Positions 47,669 to 58,184 of a DNA stretch of 64,000 nt are shown one piece after another; within the stretch, counting starts at the first letter, position 1; the number at the start of each line of letters is the position of its first letter. Under the pieces are notes generated by a model. The model did no database searches. It was not told where the DNA came from and saw only the letters and a program-made list of their open reading frames with translations. Location of the stretch: assembly GCF_028689785.1 (NCBI RefSeq), contig NZ_JAQVCN010000008.1, positions 50,963 through 114,962 of the forward strand, in the 5' to 3' direction. The stretch comes from Zoogloea sp. GTDB taxonomy: Bacteria; Pseudomonadota; Gammaproteobacteria; Burkholderiales; Rhodocyclaceae. The translations under genes were made by a program, and so were the position numbers.

Positions 47669-49042
47669 ATGATTAATCGCAGTTTGCGGGTCGCCAGTAC
47701 TGCCCTTGCTCTCACCGCCACCCTCGTCGGGCCGGTGTGGGCCAACCCCTTCGAGACGGCACTTCCCAACGGGATGAAGCTGATCGTCAAGGAGGATCGC
47801 AGGGCGCCGTCCGTCGTACATATGGTGTGGTATCGGGTCGGGGCGATGGACGAGGTGGATGGCACCTCGGGCGTGGCCCATCTCCTTGAGCACATGATGT
47901 TCAAGGGCACCAAGAAGCTGGGCCCGGGGGAGTTCAACAAGCAGGTTGCGGCGGCGGGCGGGCGGGACAACGCTTTCACCAGCCATGATTACACCGCCTA
48001 CTATCAGCAGGTGCCCAAGGAGGCCCTGGGCCGGATGATGGCCCTGGAGGCCGACCGCATGGCTCACCTGCAGGTTACCGACGAGTCCTTCAAGAAGGAG
48101 ATCGAGGTGGTGAAGGAGGAGCGTCGCCTGCGCACCGACGACAAGCCGCGCTCTCTGGTTGTCGAGCAGCTCATGGCCACCGCCTTCCAGGCTCACCCTT
48201 ATCGCCGGCCGATCATTGGCTGGATGAGCGACCTGGACAACATGACGGCTCAAGACGCCCGCGACTGGTATCAGCGTTGGTACGTGCCCAACAATGCCAC
48301 CCTGGTGGTGGTGGGTGACGTGGATCACAAGGCGGTCTTCAAGGAAGCCGCCGCGACCTACGGGCGCGTCAAGGCCCGGCCGCTGCCGGTGCGCAAGCCG
48401 CTGATCGAACCCGAACAGACAGGGCCCCGTCGTACCGTGGTCAAGGCCCCGGCCGAACTGCCCTACGTGGCTTTGGCGTGGCGGGTGCCCACGCTGCGGG
48501 ACGCGAAGGCGGACAGTGATTTTTACGCCCTGCAGGTGCTGGCAGCGGTGCTGGATGGCTACGACGGAGCCCGCCTCGCCCGGAACATCGTGCGTGGGAG
48601 CAGGGTTGCGGTGACGGCCGGGGCCGGCTATGACGGCACTGCTCGGGGCGAATCCCTGTTCTATCTGGACGGTGCTCCGGCAGCGGGGCAAACCCCCGCC
48701 GACGTGGAGGCAGCCCTGAAGGCCGAGATCGTGCGTATCCAGAGCGAGGGAGTGTCCGAGGACGAGCTGCGCCGGGTCAAGGCCCAGGCGGTGGCCGGCC
48801 AGGTGTACAAGCGTGACTCGCTGATGGGCCAGGCCATGGAGATCGGCATGGACGAGATGGTAGGCCACTCGTGGAAGGACGACGCGCTGATGCTGGAACG
48901 CATCCGCGCCGTGACTGCGGCCGAGGTGCAGACAGTGGCCCGCAAGTATTTCCGTGACGAGACCCTGACCGTCGCCCAACTCGATCCCCTTCCGGTGGAT
49001 CCCCAGGCCCGCGCCAAGGCAGCCGCTCCCCACCGCCACTGA
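47669..49042 (+). CDS. Exported M16 zinc peptidase (catalytic partner)
   Basis: Pitrilysin-family peptidase, 457 residues, with signal peptide INRSLRVASTALALTATLVG (cleaved near VWA-N). The inverted zinc motif HLLEHMMFKGT (HxxEH) is intact with the distal Glu in MALEADRMAHL. Expected to degrade peptides in the periplasm. The ATG at 47669 starts the signal peptide; an ATG at 47654 is the alternative. The adjacent gene encodes the non-catalytic M16 partner, a common heterodimer arrangement. Confidence 0.9.
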   Translation: MINRSLRVASTALALTATLVGPVWANPFETALPNGMKLIVKEDRRAPSVVHMVWYRVGAMDEVDGTSGVAHLLEHMMFKGTKKLGPGEFNKQVAAAGGRDNAFTSHDYTAYYQQVPKEALGRMMALEADRMAHLQVTDESFKKEIEVVKEERRLRTDDKPRSLVVEQLMATAFQAHPYRRPIIGWMSDLDNMTAQDARDWYQRWYVPNNATLVVVGDVDHKAVFKEAAATYGRVKARPLPVRKPLIEPEQTGPRRTVVKAPAELPYVALAWRVPTLRDAKADSDFYALQVLAAVLDGYDGARLARNIVRGSRVAVTAGAGYDGTARGESLFYLDGAPAAGQTPADVEAALKAEIVRIQSEGVSEDELRRVKAQAVAGQVYKRDSLMGQAMEIGMDEMVGHSWKDDALMLERIRAVTAAEVQTVARKYFRDETLTVAQLDPLPVDPQARAKAAAPHRH

Positions 49043-49067
49043 TGGCTCCTGAATTCGAGGTTGATTG

Positions 49068-50401
49068 ATGATTTCCCAATGCAAACGTGTGGGGGTGGCC
49101 CTTGCGCTTACCCTTGCGACCCTCACGACCCAGGCCGGCATGACCATCCAGAACTGGACGGCGGCCAACGGAACCCGAGTGTTCTTCGTCGAGAGCCGCG
49201 CCCTGCCGATTGTGGATGTGCTGGTGGATTTCCGCGCCGGCGGTTCCGAGGTGGTGCCCGGCAAGGCCGGCCTCGCTGGCCTGACCCGTGGTCTGCTTGA
49301 TGCCGGCGCAGGCAGCCTGGATGAGGATGCCATCGCCAACCGGGTGGCCGACCTGGGGGCGCAGATTGGGGGCGGGGCCGACATGGATCGCGCTTCCGTG
49401 TCCCTGCGGACCCTCAGCAGTCCTGCCGAGCGGGACGGGGCGGTGGCGCTGCTGGCCACGCTGATCCAGCAGCCGACCTTTCCTGCTGCTGCCGTGGAAC
49501 GGGAGAGGGCACGCAGCATTGCGGGGCTGAAGGAGTCCGACACTCAGCCGGATGCCATCCTGTCACGCCGTTTCGCTGCAGCTGTCTTCCCCGACCATCC
49601 CTACGGACGCCTGCCCTCGGTCGAGACCATGACCTCCCTCACCCGTGAAGATCTGGTGGACTTCCATCGGCGCCATTACACGGCTGCGGCTGCGGTGGTC
49701 AGCATTGTCGGCGATGTCTCGCGCAGCGAGGCGGAAGCCATTGCCACCCGGCTCACCGGGGCCCTGCCGGTGGGCGAGGTGCCCGCGGTGCCGGCCGATG
49801 CGCGGCCTGTAGCAGGCCAGACCCTCCGCGTGCCTCATCCGTCGGCCCAGGCCCACATCGCCGTGGGCCAGCTTGGCATCCGTCGCGGTGATCCGGATTT
49901 CTTCCCCCTCGTGGTCGGCAACTACATCCTCGGTGGGGGCGGCTTCGTCTCCCGCCTGACCCGCGAGGTCCGGGAGAAGCGTGGTTATGCCTACAGTGTG
50001 TATAGCTACTTCGCACCGCAGCGCAGCGCCGGCCCTTTCCAGATCGGCCTGCAGACCAAGGGCAGCCAGGCGGAAGATGCCCTCAAGGTGGTGTCGGAAA
50101 CCCTGGGCACTTTCCTCAAGGATGGGCCGACCGACAGCGAGCTGAAGGCCGCCAAGGAGAACCTGATCAATGGTTTCGCCCTGCGCCTCGACTCCAATCG
50201 CAAGATGCTGGAGCAGGTGGCGGTGATCGGCAGCTACGGCCTGCCGCTGGATTATCTGTATACCTACCGGGCCAAGGTCTCTGCGGTGACGGCTGCCCAG
50301 ATTCGCGAGGCCTTCCGGCGCCATGTGTCGCCAGAGCGTCTGGTTACCGTGGTGGTGGGGGGGGAGGGCGACAAGCCCGCGGCACGAAGCGGAGGGACCC
50401 G

Positions 50402-50405
<4 letters not shown>
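49068..50405 (+). CDS. Exported M16 peptidase-like protein without zinc motif
   Basis: A 445-residue M16-fold protein (signal peptide ISQCKRVGVALALTLATLTT). The HxxEH motif is replaced: the equivalent region reads AGLAGLTRGLLDAG, so it is not itself catalytic. GYAYSVYSYFAPQRSAGPFQ is the conserved R/Y substrate-clamp region of M16B partners. It probably pairs with the zinc-bearing protein encoded just upstream. The ATG at 49068 has GAGG 7 bp upstream; its stop overlaps the TTG start of rsmD. Confidence 0.9.
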
Positions 50406-51738
<1,333 letters not shown>

Positions 51739-51757
51739 GCACGCCGGTCGCGCCAGA

Positions 51758-51810
51758 AACGGCAGAAAGGCCGGGCATTCCCTTGAGGGAAGCCCGGCCT
51801 TTCTGCCGTT
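51758..51810. terminator. Bidirectional terminator between ferredoxin and dynamin genes
   Basis: A 19-bp perfect outer stem (51758-51776 with 51792-51810) continues inward as TTCCC/GGGAA with one bulged A and a TTGA loop. The arms contain AAAGG/CCTTT and end in GTT on the plus strand. Position between convergent stops supports termination on both strands. Confidence 0.85.
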
Positions 51811-51837
51811 TACCTGCCCTTGCTGAGCCTGCTAGCT

Positions 51838-53808
51838 TCAGGCCGCGAGGGCCGAGGGCGTGTCTGCGCTACTGGTCGGCATTTCCAGGGCCAGTTCGAT
51901 GCGTTCGGCCAGGGCGTCAAGCTGGGTCATCTGGTGGACCAGCAGGTCTTCGGCCTGCTGCAGCTCCCGGACCCGGTCTTCGAGGGTGTCGGTGGCCTGG
52001 TGGATGCGTTTCACGCTTTCCAGGCGGCGCTTGAGTTGGAGCTGATATTCGCGCACCTGAGTCTCCAATGGTGCCATCACGGCCCGCAGCCATTGTTCAG
52101 CATCCCGGTTGGCCACTTCGAAGGTGCGCCGGGCCTGGACGGCCACGGTTTCAAAGAACTTCTGGGTGAGGGTGTGCTTCTCGGTGGTGACGATGGTCAG
52201 CACCGTGTTGAACTGGTTGTTGAAGGCTTCTTCCAGGCGCTCGATCTCCTTCTCGTAGCGCAGGGTTGAGAAGGCGGTAGGGGTAGCCAACTTGAGGCCG
52301 TGTTCGACGGTGAAGCGCTTGTACATGGCATCGAGCATTTTCGAGATTTCGCCGATCTCGTCGGTGGATCTCCTGAGATTGCCACGCAAGTGCTGGAAAA
52401 AGCCCTTCATGGCGTCCCGCAGGCCGCGGGAGAAGGCGGCGTCAAGCATGGCTTCGCGGGTGCGGCGGGTTTCATCGCGCAGGGCATCGAGGCCCAGGTG
52501 GCCGAAGAGGTTGTTGGACAGGTTCGAGAACACACTGCGCACGGCGTAGTACTTTTGCAGACCCTGTTCGAACTCGTCCTTTTCGGAGCGCACCTTGCGC
52601 ATCATGTATTCGATGACGTTCTGGTTCTTGCCGCGAAGGTCGGTGAGTTCCTGGAGCTGCTCGCGCAGGCCGGACAGGCGGGCATTGAGGAGCTCGCGGC
52701 TGCGGCTGACGATGTCGTTGACGTCGCCATGGGTGTTGTCGCGGACGATGTCGCGCTTGGTGGGGAGCAGTTCGGTGGACAGGGCCCGTTCGAGGCTGAG
52801 GATGCGGCTGCGATCAAGCAGCTCGGGGTCGTCGTTGACCTTGGCCACCAGCCCCTTCTGGGCCGACACCGGGTAGACCTGGGAGGGCGAGACTTCGAGG
52901 GTGCTGGCGACGCTTTCCACCTGGTTGGTGATTTCCCGCTCGATGTCTTCCTCGCTGCGCAGTCCGTCCCACAGTCCGTCGATCTTGTTGAGGGCGACGA
53001 TGCGGCCGCGTTGGCGACGTCCTGCGTTGACGTGCTCCCGCCAGACGGCCAGATCGCTCTGGGTGACGCCGGTGTCGGCGGCCAGGATGAATAGCACGGC
53101 GTGAGCGTTGGGCAGCAGGTTGAGGGTGAGCTCGGGTTCCGCGCCGATGGCGTTGAGGCCCGGGGTGTCAAGAATCACCAGGCCCTGTTCGAGCAGCGGG
53201 TGGGGGAACTGGATGATGGCGTGGCGCCAGCGCGGGATCTCGAGCTTGCCCTCCGCGTCGGGGCGGATGCCGTGGTCGCCGCTGAGATCGATGGGGAAGC
53301 CCAGCTCTTCGGCTTCAGCCTGGCTGGCCATGCGGGTCTCGCCGACCTGAGCCAGGGCCTGTTGCAGGCTCTCGGCAGAGCTGGTGTCCAGGGGGCGGAC
53401 CTGCCATTCATCCGGGTAGCGCTTGAGTTCGGTGATGCTGGCGTTGGTCTTGCGGCTTTCGATGGGCAGCAGGCGGATCTCGGGCTTGTCGCCTTCTTTC
53501 CACTGCAACTCGGTCGGGCACATGGTGGTGCGCCCGGCGCTCGAAGGCAAGATGCGGTTGCCGTAGCCGGCAAAGAAGACCGCGTTGATGAGCTCTGACT
53601 TGCCCCTGGAGAACTCGGCCACGAAGGCGACGATCAGCTTGTCCTCGCGCAGGCGGTCGAGGAGGTACTGGAGGCGCAGATCGGACTGGGCATCGCCGAT
53701 CTCGTTGAGTTGCAGCCACTTGCGCAACTCCCCGATTCCGGAGGCCACATCTCCCCGCCACTGGGTGTAGGCGGAGAAGTGTTCAGCGAGCATGTGTGCA
53801 TCTTTCAC
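51838..53808 (-). CDS. Bacterial dynamin-like GTPase
   Basis: A 656-residue large GTPase. The nucleotide motifs are a P-loop variant AEFSRGKS (residues 64-71, with Ala at the usual first Gly), G3 LDTPGLNAIG and G4 LNKID. The C-terminal half is helical and rich in heptads (dynamin-like middle/effector region), ending SADTPSALAA. No membrane helix is obvious, so it is probably peripheral. Start: the frame is open into mutM, but the GTG at 53808 has AGGAA 8 bp upstream (53817-53821) and avoids the overlap; an ATG at 53793 is also possible. Role unknown; membrane remodelling or stress protection is inferred from the family. Confidence 0.86.
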   Translation of the reverse strand: MKDAHMLAEHFSAYTQWRGDVASGIGELRKWLQLNEIGDAQSDLRLQYLLDRLREDKLIVAFVAEFSRGKSELINAVFFAGYGNRILPSSAGRTTMCPTELQWKEGDKPEIRLLPIESRKTNASITELKRYPDEWQVRPLDTSSAESLQQALAQVGETRMASQAEAEELGFPIDLSGDHGIRPDAEGKLEIPRWRHAIIQFPHPLLEQGLVILDTPGLNAIGAEPELTLNLLPNAHAVLFILAADTGVTQSDLAVWREHVNAGRRQRGRIVALNKIDGLWDGLRSEEDIEREITNQVESVASTLEVSPSQVYPVSAQKGLVAKVNDDPELLDRSRILSLERALSTELLPTKRDIVRDNTHGDVNDIVSRSRELLNARLSGLREQLQELTDLRGKNQNVIEYMMRKVRSEKDEFEQGLQKYYAVRSVFSNLSNNLFGHLGLDALRDETRRTREAMLDAAFSRGLRDAMKGFFQHLRGNLRRSTDEIGEISKMLDAMYKRFTVEHGLKLATPTAFSTLRYEKEIERLEEAFNNQFNTVLTIVTTEKHTLTQKFFETVAVQARRTFEVANRDAEQWLRAVMAPLETQVREYQLQLKRRLESVKRIHQATDTLEDRVRELQQAEDLLVHQMTQLDALAERIELALEMPTSSADTPSALAA

Positions 53809-53896
53809 GGGCTTGATTCCTGGCTGGGAGCCGCTATGCCGGCAATAATCATCAATATTGTTAGCATAAACGGGATTGGGACCGACCGAAACCGTT

Positions 53897-54706
53897 TCAG
53901 TGCTGGCAGCGCGGGCAGTAGAAGCTGGCTCGTTGCCCCATGATGCGTTTGCGGATGGGGGTGGAGCACTTCCGGCAGGGTTCGCCGTCGCGGCCGTAGA
54001 CGAAATATTGCTGCTGGAAGTAACCCGGTGAGCCGTTGCTGCCGACGAAATCCCGCAGCGTGCTGCCACCGGCGGCCAGCGCATCCTGCAGGGTTTCGCG
54101 GATGCACTGGACCAGGCGGGCGCAGCGTTTCGGGCCTAGTTCGCCGATCGGCGTGGTGGGGTCGATGCCGGCCCTGAACAGGCTTTCGGATGCGTAGATG
54201 TTGCCAACGCCAACTATCTGGTGGCCATCCATCAAGAAGAGCTTGGCCGGTGTCTTGCGGCCCCGTGCGGCTTGACGCAGCCAGGGGCCGTCGAAGCTTT
54301 CGTCGAGGGGCTCGATGCCGAGGCCGGCGAGGAGAGGGTGGGGTGAGTCGCCAGCTTGCCACAGCACCAGCCCGAAGCGGCGAGGGTCACGGAGGCGCAG
54401 GGCTCTGTCGCCGAACAGGATGTCGAGGTGATCGTGCTTTTCCGGCGGTGTTCCGGCGGGCACGATGCGCAGGCTACCCGACATGCCCAGGTGTACCAGC
54501 AGGCTGCCAACGGGAAAGCGCAGAAGCAGGTATTTGGCACGGCGCTCCACGGCCAGCAGGGTCTGACCACGGAGGAGCGTATCCAGATCTTCGGGTATCG
54601 GGTGGCGTAGCCGGGCATTGCGAATGATCGCGCCTGTGCTGCCGAGCCTGGTTAGTTCGGGCTCGATTCCCCGGCGGGTGGTTTCGACTTCGGGCAGTTC
54701 GGGCAT
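53897..54706 (-). CDS. mutM: Formamidopyrimidine-DNA glycosylase MutM (Fpg)
   Basis: Base-excision repair enzyme for 8-oxoguanine. The N-terminus PELPEVETTRRG supplies the catalytic Pro and Glu after Met removal; the catalytic Lys is in VERRAKYLLLRF; the H2TH region includes VGVGNIYASESLFRAGI; and the zinc finger is CRKCSTPIRKRI to FYCPRCQ. The 269-residue length is normal. Divergent from the TPR-protein gene. Confidence 0.96.
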   Translation of the reverse strand: MPELPEVETTRRGIEPELTRLGSTGAIIRNARLRHPIPEDLDTLLRGQTLLAVERRAKYLLLRFPVGSLLVHLGMSGSLRIVPAGTPPEKHDHLDILFGDRALRLRDPRRFGLVLWQAGDSPHPLLAGLGIEPLDESFDGPWLRQAARGRKTPAKLFLMDGHQIVGVGNIYASESLFRAGIDPTTPIGELGPKRCARLVQCIRETLQDALAAGGSTLRDFVGSNGSPGYFQQQYFVYGRDGEPCRKCSTPIRKRIMGQRASFYCPRCQH

Positions 54707-54863
54707 GGGAAAGGGGTAGAGGGGCTCGCTTGCTGGGCTTAGGGAAACCGCCTAACATCCGGCGAACCCTATTGTAGCTGTGCGATCAAAGACGATGTCG
54801 CGCTACTGCACGCCTTTCGGGACGGCGGTCGACCGGAACCCGAGCGCCTTTCCAGAGACTCCC

Positions 54864-56594
54864 ATGAAGCCTACCTTTCGCCTTGTTCAAGCGGCCCGAT
54901 TGCTGGTCACCCTGCTCGCCTCGGCCGGCCTGCTCGCCGGGGCTGCCTACGCCCAGCAGGATGGGGCCGGAGACGAGACGGCGAAGGCTGCGGCCTATCC
55001 CGCCCAGGAGCTGACACCGCAGATTCTGCACCAGATGATGCTCGCCGAAGTGGCTGCGGCCCGTGGGCAGACTGGGATGGCAGCGCGCTCCTACCTCGAT
55101 TTGGCCCGCCGTACGCGGGATGGACGGATTGCCCGGCGTGCCGCCGAAATAGCGCTGTTCTCCCGCGATTCAAATCTGTCTGCCGAGGCCGCGAAGCTTT
55201 GGCTCGACATCGAGCCCGGCTCGGTCCAGGCCCAGCAGCTCACCTCCGGGGCGCTGGCCAGCACTGCCCGCATCGACGACTTGCGCACCCATTTGGCCGA
55301 CGCGCTGGCGCGTCAGGGGGATGCTCTCGGCCCGGCCCTGATGGGGCTCAACCGGGGGCTGGCGCGCATTCCTGACAAGCCGTTGATTCGGCGTCTCGTG
55401 ACTGAGCTTACCGAGCCCTACCTCACCCATCCAGAGGCCTGGTTTGCCCGCGCCAATGCCGCGTTCGTGGCGGGTGATGGGGCGGCGGCCGCCGAGGATC
55501 TGGAGGGCGCCCTGCGCCTGCGGCCCGACTGGGAGCAGGCGGTGATCCTCAAAGCCCAGTTCGAGCACGAGGCTTCAGCCGGCTCCGGAATCCGGACGTT
55601 GCAGGCCTACCTGGAAGAGCATCCGGAGGCGCGCGAGTCCCGCATTACCCTGGCCCGGTTCCTCGTGGCAGGCAAGCAGTTCGCGCCGGCCAGGGCGCAG
55701 TTCGAGCAGATTCTCACACGTCAGCCTGACGACAAGGATGCCATCCATGCGGCGGGCTTGCTCGCCATGCAGTTGGGCGACGGCGCCGGCGCAGAGGCTC
55801 ATTTTCGCCGCCTGCTTGATCTGGGGTTTGCCGAGGAAGACAGCATCCGCAGCTATCTTGGACAGATCGCGGAAGAGGCGAAACGTTACGATGAGGCGAT
55901 CAACTGGTACAAGTCCGTTCCCCAGGGTAGCCGCTATGTCGCAGCCCAGGCGCGGGTGGCTCAGGTCATGGTCAGCCGTGGCCAGATGGCCGAAGCCAGG
56001 CAGTACCTGCAAGGGGTTGCCAGAGGGGCTGCCACGGCCGATCGCCAGCAACTTGTGTTGGCGGAGGCTCAGATCCTCCGTGATGCGGGACGCAATGAAG
56101 ACGCTTTCAACGTCCTGGACGAGGCCTTGCGGGGAGATCCGGAAAGTTCCGAGCTACTTTACGAGTCGGCCTTGATGGCCGAGCGTATCGGTCGCCCCGA
56201 GGTGATGGAAGGGCGGTTGCGCAAGCTGATTGCCCTCAAGCCCGATCACGCCCACGCCTACAACGCGCTGGGCTATTCCCTGGTGGATCGCAACCTGCGC
56301 CTCGATGAGGCCGAGGGCCTGATCCGCAAGGGCCTCGAGATAGCCCCCAATGATGCCTTCATCCTCGATAGCCTTGGGTGGGCCCTGTACCGGCGTGGCG
56401 ACCTGAATGGCGCCCTTGTCCAGCTCCAGCGGGCCTTTGAATTGAGGGCCGACCCCGAAATCGCCGCACACCTCGGAGAGGTGTTGTGGATGATGGGGCG
56501 GCGCGATGAGGCTGCCCGTACCTGGAAGGATGCTGCCAAGGCGAATCCCGACAACCCGGTGCTGGCGGACGTGATCAAGAAGTTCAAGCCTTGA
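54864..56594 (+). CDS. Exported tetratricopeptide-repeat protein
   Basis: A 576-residue periplasmic or envelope-associated protein: signal peptide (MKPTFRLVQAARLLVTLLAS, cleaved near AYA-QQ) followed by many TPR-like helical pairs, clearest around DHAHAYNALGYSLVDRNLRL and NDAFILDSLGWALYRRGDL. The ATG at 54864 starts the signal peptide. Its stop overlaps the TTG start of lolB. Conserved placement upstream of lolB-ispE suggests an envelope function, but none is proven. Confidence 0.88.
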   Translation: MKPTFRLVQAARLLVTLLASAGLLAGAAYAQQDGAGDETAKAAAYPAQELTPQILHQMMLAEVAAARGQTGMAARSYLDLARRTRDGRIARRAAEIALFSRDSNLSAEAAKLWLDIEPGSVQAQQLTSGALASTARIDDLRTHLADALARQGDALGPALMGLNRGLARIPDKPLIRRLVTELTEPYLTHPEAWFARANAAFVAGDGAAAAEDLEGALRLRPDWEQAVILKAQFEHEASAGSGIRTLQAYLEEHPEARESRITLARFLVAGKQFAPARAQFEQILTRQPDDKDAIHAAGLLAMQLGDGAGAEAHFRRLLDLGFAEEDSIRSYLGQIAEEAKRYDEAINWYKSVPQGSRYVAAQARVAQVMVSRGQMAEARQYLQGVARGAATADRQQLVLAEAQILRDAGRNEDAFNVLDEALRGDPESSELLYESALMAERIGRPEVMEGRLRKLIALKPDHAHAYNALGYSLVDRNLRLDEAEGLIRKGLEIAPNDAFILDSLGWALYRRGDLNGALVQLQRAFELRADPEIAAHLGEVLWMMGRRDEAARTWKDAAKANPDNPVLADVIKKFKP

Positions 56595-57151
56595 GAGCGC
56601 TGGCCTTGGTTTGCGCGCTGGGCCTGAGTGCCTGCGCCACCACCCCGGATGTTCCGTCCCGGGCTGCCTTGCGGAGCCTTGGAGAGATGGCCCGTTTTCA
56701 ACTTGAAGGGCGTCTGCAGGTGCGTGATGGCGAACGCAGCGCCGTGGTGGGTGTGGATTGGCAGCATACTGTTGAACGCGATGCCTGGCTGTTTACCGGG
56801 CCTCTGGGTCAGGGGTTGGCGAGCATCGAAAGCCGGGCCGGCAGGGCCCGCATGACACTCTCCGACGGGCGCCGGGTCGAGGCGGATACTGCCGCCGAGC
56901 TTGCCGAGCGTGTGCTCGGCGTCAGTGCTCCTTTCGCCGAGTTGCCCCTCTGGGTTACCGCTCGGGTAAGGGAGGGGGCGGAGGTGCGCGAACTTGATGC
57001 CCTTGGGCGTCCTCGCCAGGTGATCGACCGTGGCTGGATCATTGATTACATCGAGTACGCCGGAGAAGCGACCGATGATCTTCCCAGAAAGCTTGAAGTT
57101 CATCGTGGTGATACTCGCCTGCGTCTGATCGTCGATAGCTGGAACCCCTGA
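56591..57151 (+). CDS. lolB: Outer-membrane lipoprotein receptor LolB
   Basis: Receives lipoproteins from LolA and inserts them in the outer membrane. The N-terminus is a lipoprotein signal (LALVCALGLSAC, lipidated Cys near residue 15), and the body fits LolB: MARFQLEGRLQVRDGERSA, FTGPLGQGLASIE, and the C-terminal RQVIDRGWIIDYIEYA. The TTG at 56591 overlaps the upstream stop. 186 residues is a normal precursor length. ispE follows after 1 bp. Confidence 0.9.
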   Translation: MRALALVCALGLSACATTPDVPSRAALRSLGEMARFQLEGRLQVRDGERSAVVGVDWQHTVERDAWLFTGPLGQGLASIESRAGRARMTLSDGRRVEADTAAELAERVLGVSAPFAELPLWVTARVREGAEVRELDALGRPRQVIDRGWIIDYIEYAGEATDDLPRKLEVHRGDTRLRLIVDSWNP

Positions 57152-57152
57152 C

Positions 57153-58016
57153 ATGCACCTGATTCCCTTTGATCCGGCGGGCACGGACGTGCGCTTGCCC
57201 GCGCCCGCCAAGATCAACCTCTTTCTGCACATCGTCGGCCGCCGCCCGGATGGCTACCATCTGCTGCAAACCGCTTTCCGCCTGCTTGACTGGGGAGACG
57301 AGATCCACCTCGCCCTGCGCAGCGATGGCCGCATCCTGCGCACGACCGATGTGCCGGGGGTTCCGCCTGATGCTGACTTGGTGGTGCGTGCGGCGCGGGC
57401 CCTGCAAGAGATTACGGGCGCAACGCAGGGGGTGGATATCGGCGTATGCAAGCGCATTCCCATGGGGGGCGGGCTGGGCGGTGGGAGCTCGGATGCGGCT
57501 ACGGTATTGATCGCCCTCAACCGGATGTGGGGCTGCAACTTGCCAGGAAAACGCCTCCAGGAGATCGGTTTGCGTCTCGGAGCCGATGTGCCTTTCTTTG
57601 TCTTTGGCCAGACCGCTTTTGCTGAGGGCGTTGGAGAAGCGCTCCAGGCCCTGAGTGTGGCGCCGGCCTGGTATGTGATGGTGGCGCCGAAGGTCGCCGT
57701 ACCCACCGCTGAAATTTTTTCTGCAGAAGAGTTGACGCGGAACACCGAACCCATAATAATGCGCGCCTTCGCAACACACACAACGCGGAACGACATGCAG
57801 GCCACAGTCTGCAAACGGTTTCCCGAAGTGGCTGAAGCGCTGGTCTGGTTGTCGCAGTACGGGGCAGCAAGAATGAGCGGTTCAGGAGCCTGCATCTTTG
57901 CTCCCTTCGATTCGGAGGAGAAAGCAAGCCAGGTATCCACCGCAGCCCCGCAGGGCTGGAAAGTCTGGGTAGCCTCAGGGCTCGACAGGCATCCGCTGCA
58001 AGGCTGGCTTGTGTAG
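57153..58016 (+). CDS. ispE: 4-diphosphocytidyl-2-C-methyl-D-erythritol kinase IspE
   Basis: GHMP kinase of the MEP isoprenoid pathway, 287 residues. Motifs: PAPAKINLFLHIVGRRPDGYH, the ATP-binding PMGGGLGGGSSDAAT, GADVPFFVFGQTAFAEGVGE and RMSGSGACIFAPF. It forms the conserved lolB-ispE-tRNA-Gln-prs order. Confidence 0.96.
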   Translation: MHLIPFDPAGTDVRLPAPAKINLFLHIVGRRPDGYHLLQTAFRLLDWGDEIHLALRSDGRILRTTDVPGVPPDADLVVRAARALQEITGATQGVDIGVCKRIPMGGGLGGGSSDAATVLIALNRMWGCNLPGKRLQEIGLRLGADVPFFVFGQTAFAEGVGEALQALSVAPAWYVMVAPKVAVPTAEIFSAEELTRNTEPIIMRAFATHTTRNDMQATVCKRFPEVAEALVWLSQYGAARMSGSGACIFAPFDSEEKASQVSTAAPQGWKVWVASGLDRHPLQGWLV

Positions 58017-58034
58017 GTGGCGAAAACGATTTTT

Positions 58035-58111
58035 TGGGGAGTCGCCAAGTTGGTCAAGGCACCGGATTTTGATTCCGGCATTCGAAGGTTCGAATCCTTC
58101 TTCCCCAGCCA
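58035..58111 (+). tRNA. tRNA-Gln (anticodon TTG)
   Basis: A complete cloverleaf: acceptor TGGGGAG pairs with TTCCCCA, followed by G and encoded CCA. The anticodon stem CCGGA/TCCGG carries loop TTTTGAT with anticodon TTG (Gln), and the T arm is GAAGG-TTCGAAT-CCTTC. It lies between ispE and prs, the usual place in beta- and gammaproteobacteria. Confidence 0.97.
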
Positions 58112-58118
58112 AATTCAG

Positions 58119-58150
58119 CGGGCAGGCCAAAAACCTGCCCGTTTTGTTTT
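58119..58150 (+). terminator. Intrinsic terminator after tRNA-Gln
   Basis: CGGGCAGG (58119-58126) pairs with CCTGCCCG (58134-58141) around CCAAAAA, followed by TTTTGTTTT. Classical Rho-independent form; it ends or attenuates transcription before prs. Confidence 0.88.
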
Positions 58151-58184
58151 AAGCTGTTCTACTTCGCAGTAACGAGAGGTGATC

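Noticed and set aside
47600..49543. 647-codon minus-strand open frame opposite the M16 genes
   Set aside because: Antisense to two genes with intact family motifs; composition typical of GC-rich shadows.
53809..54084. N-terminal extension of the dynamin-like protein into mutM
   Set aside because: Low-complexity translation overlapping mutM by nearly 190 bp; the GTG at 53808 has a ribosome site.
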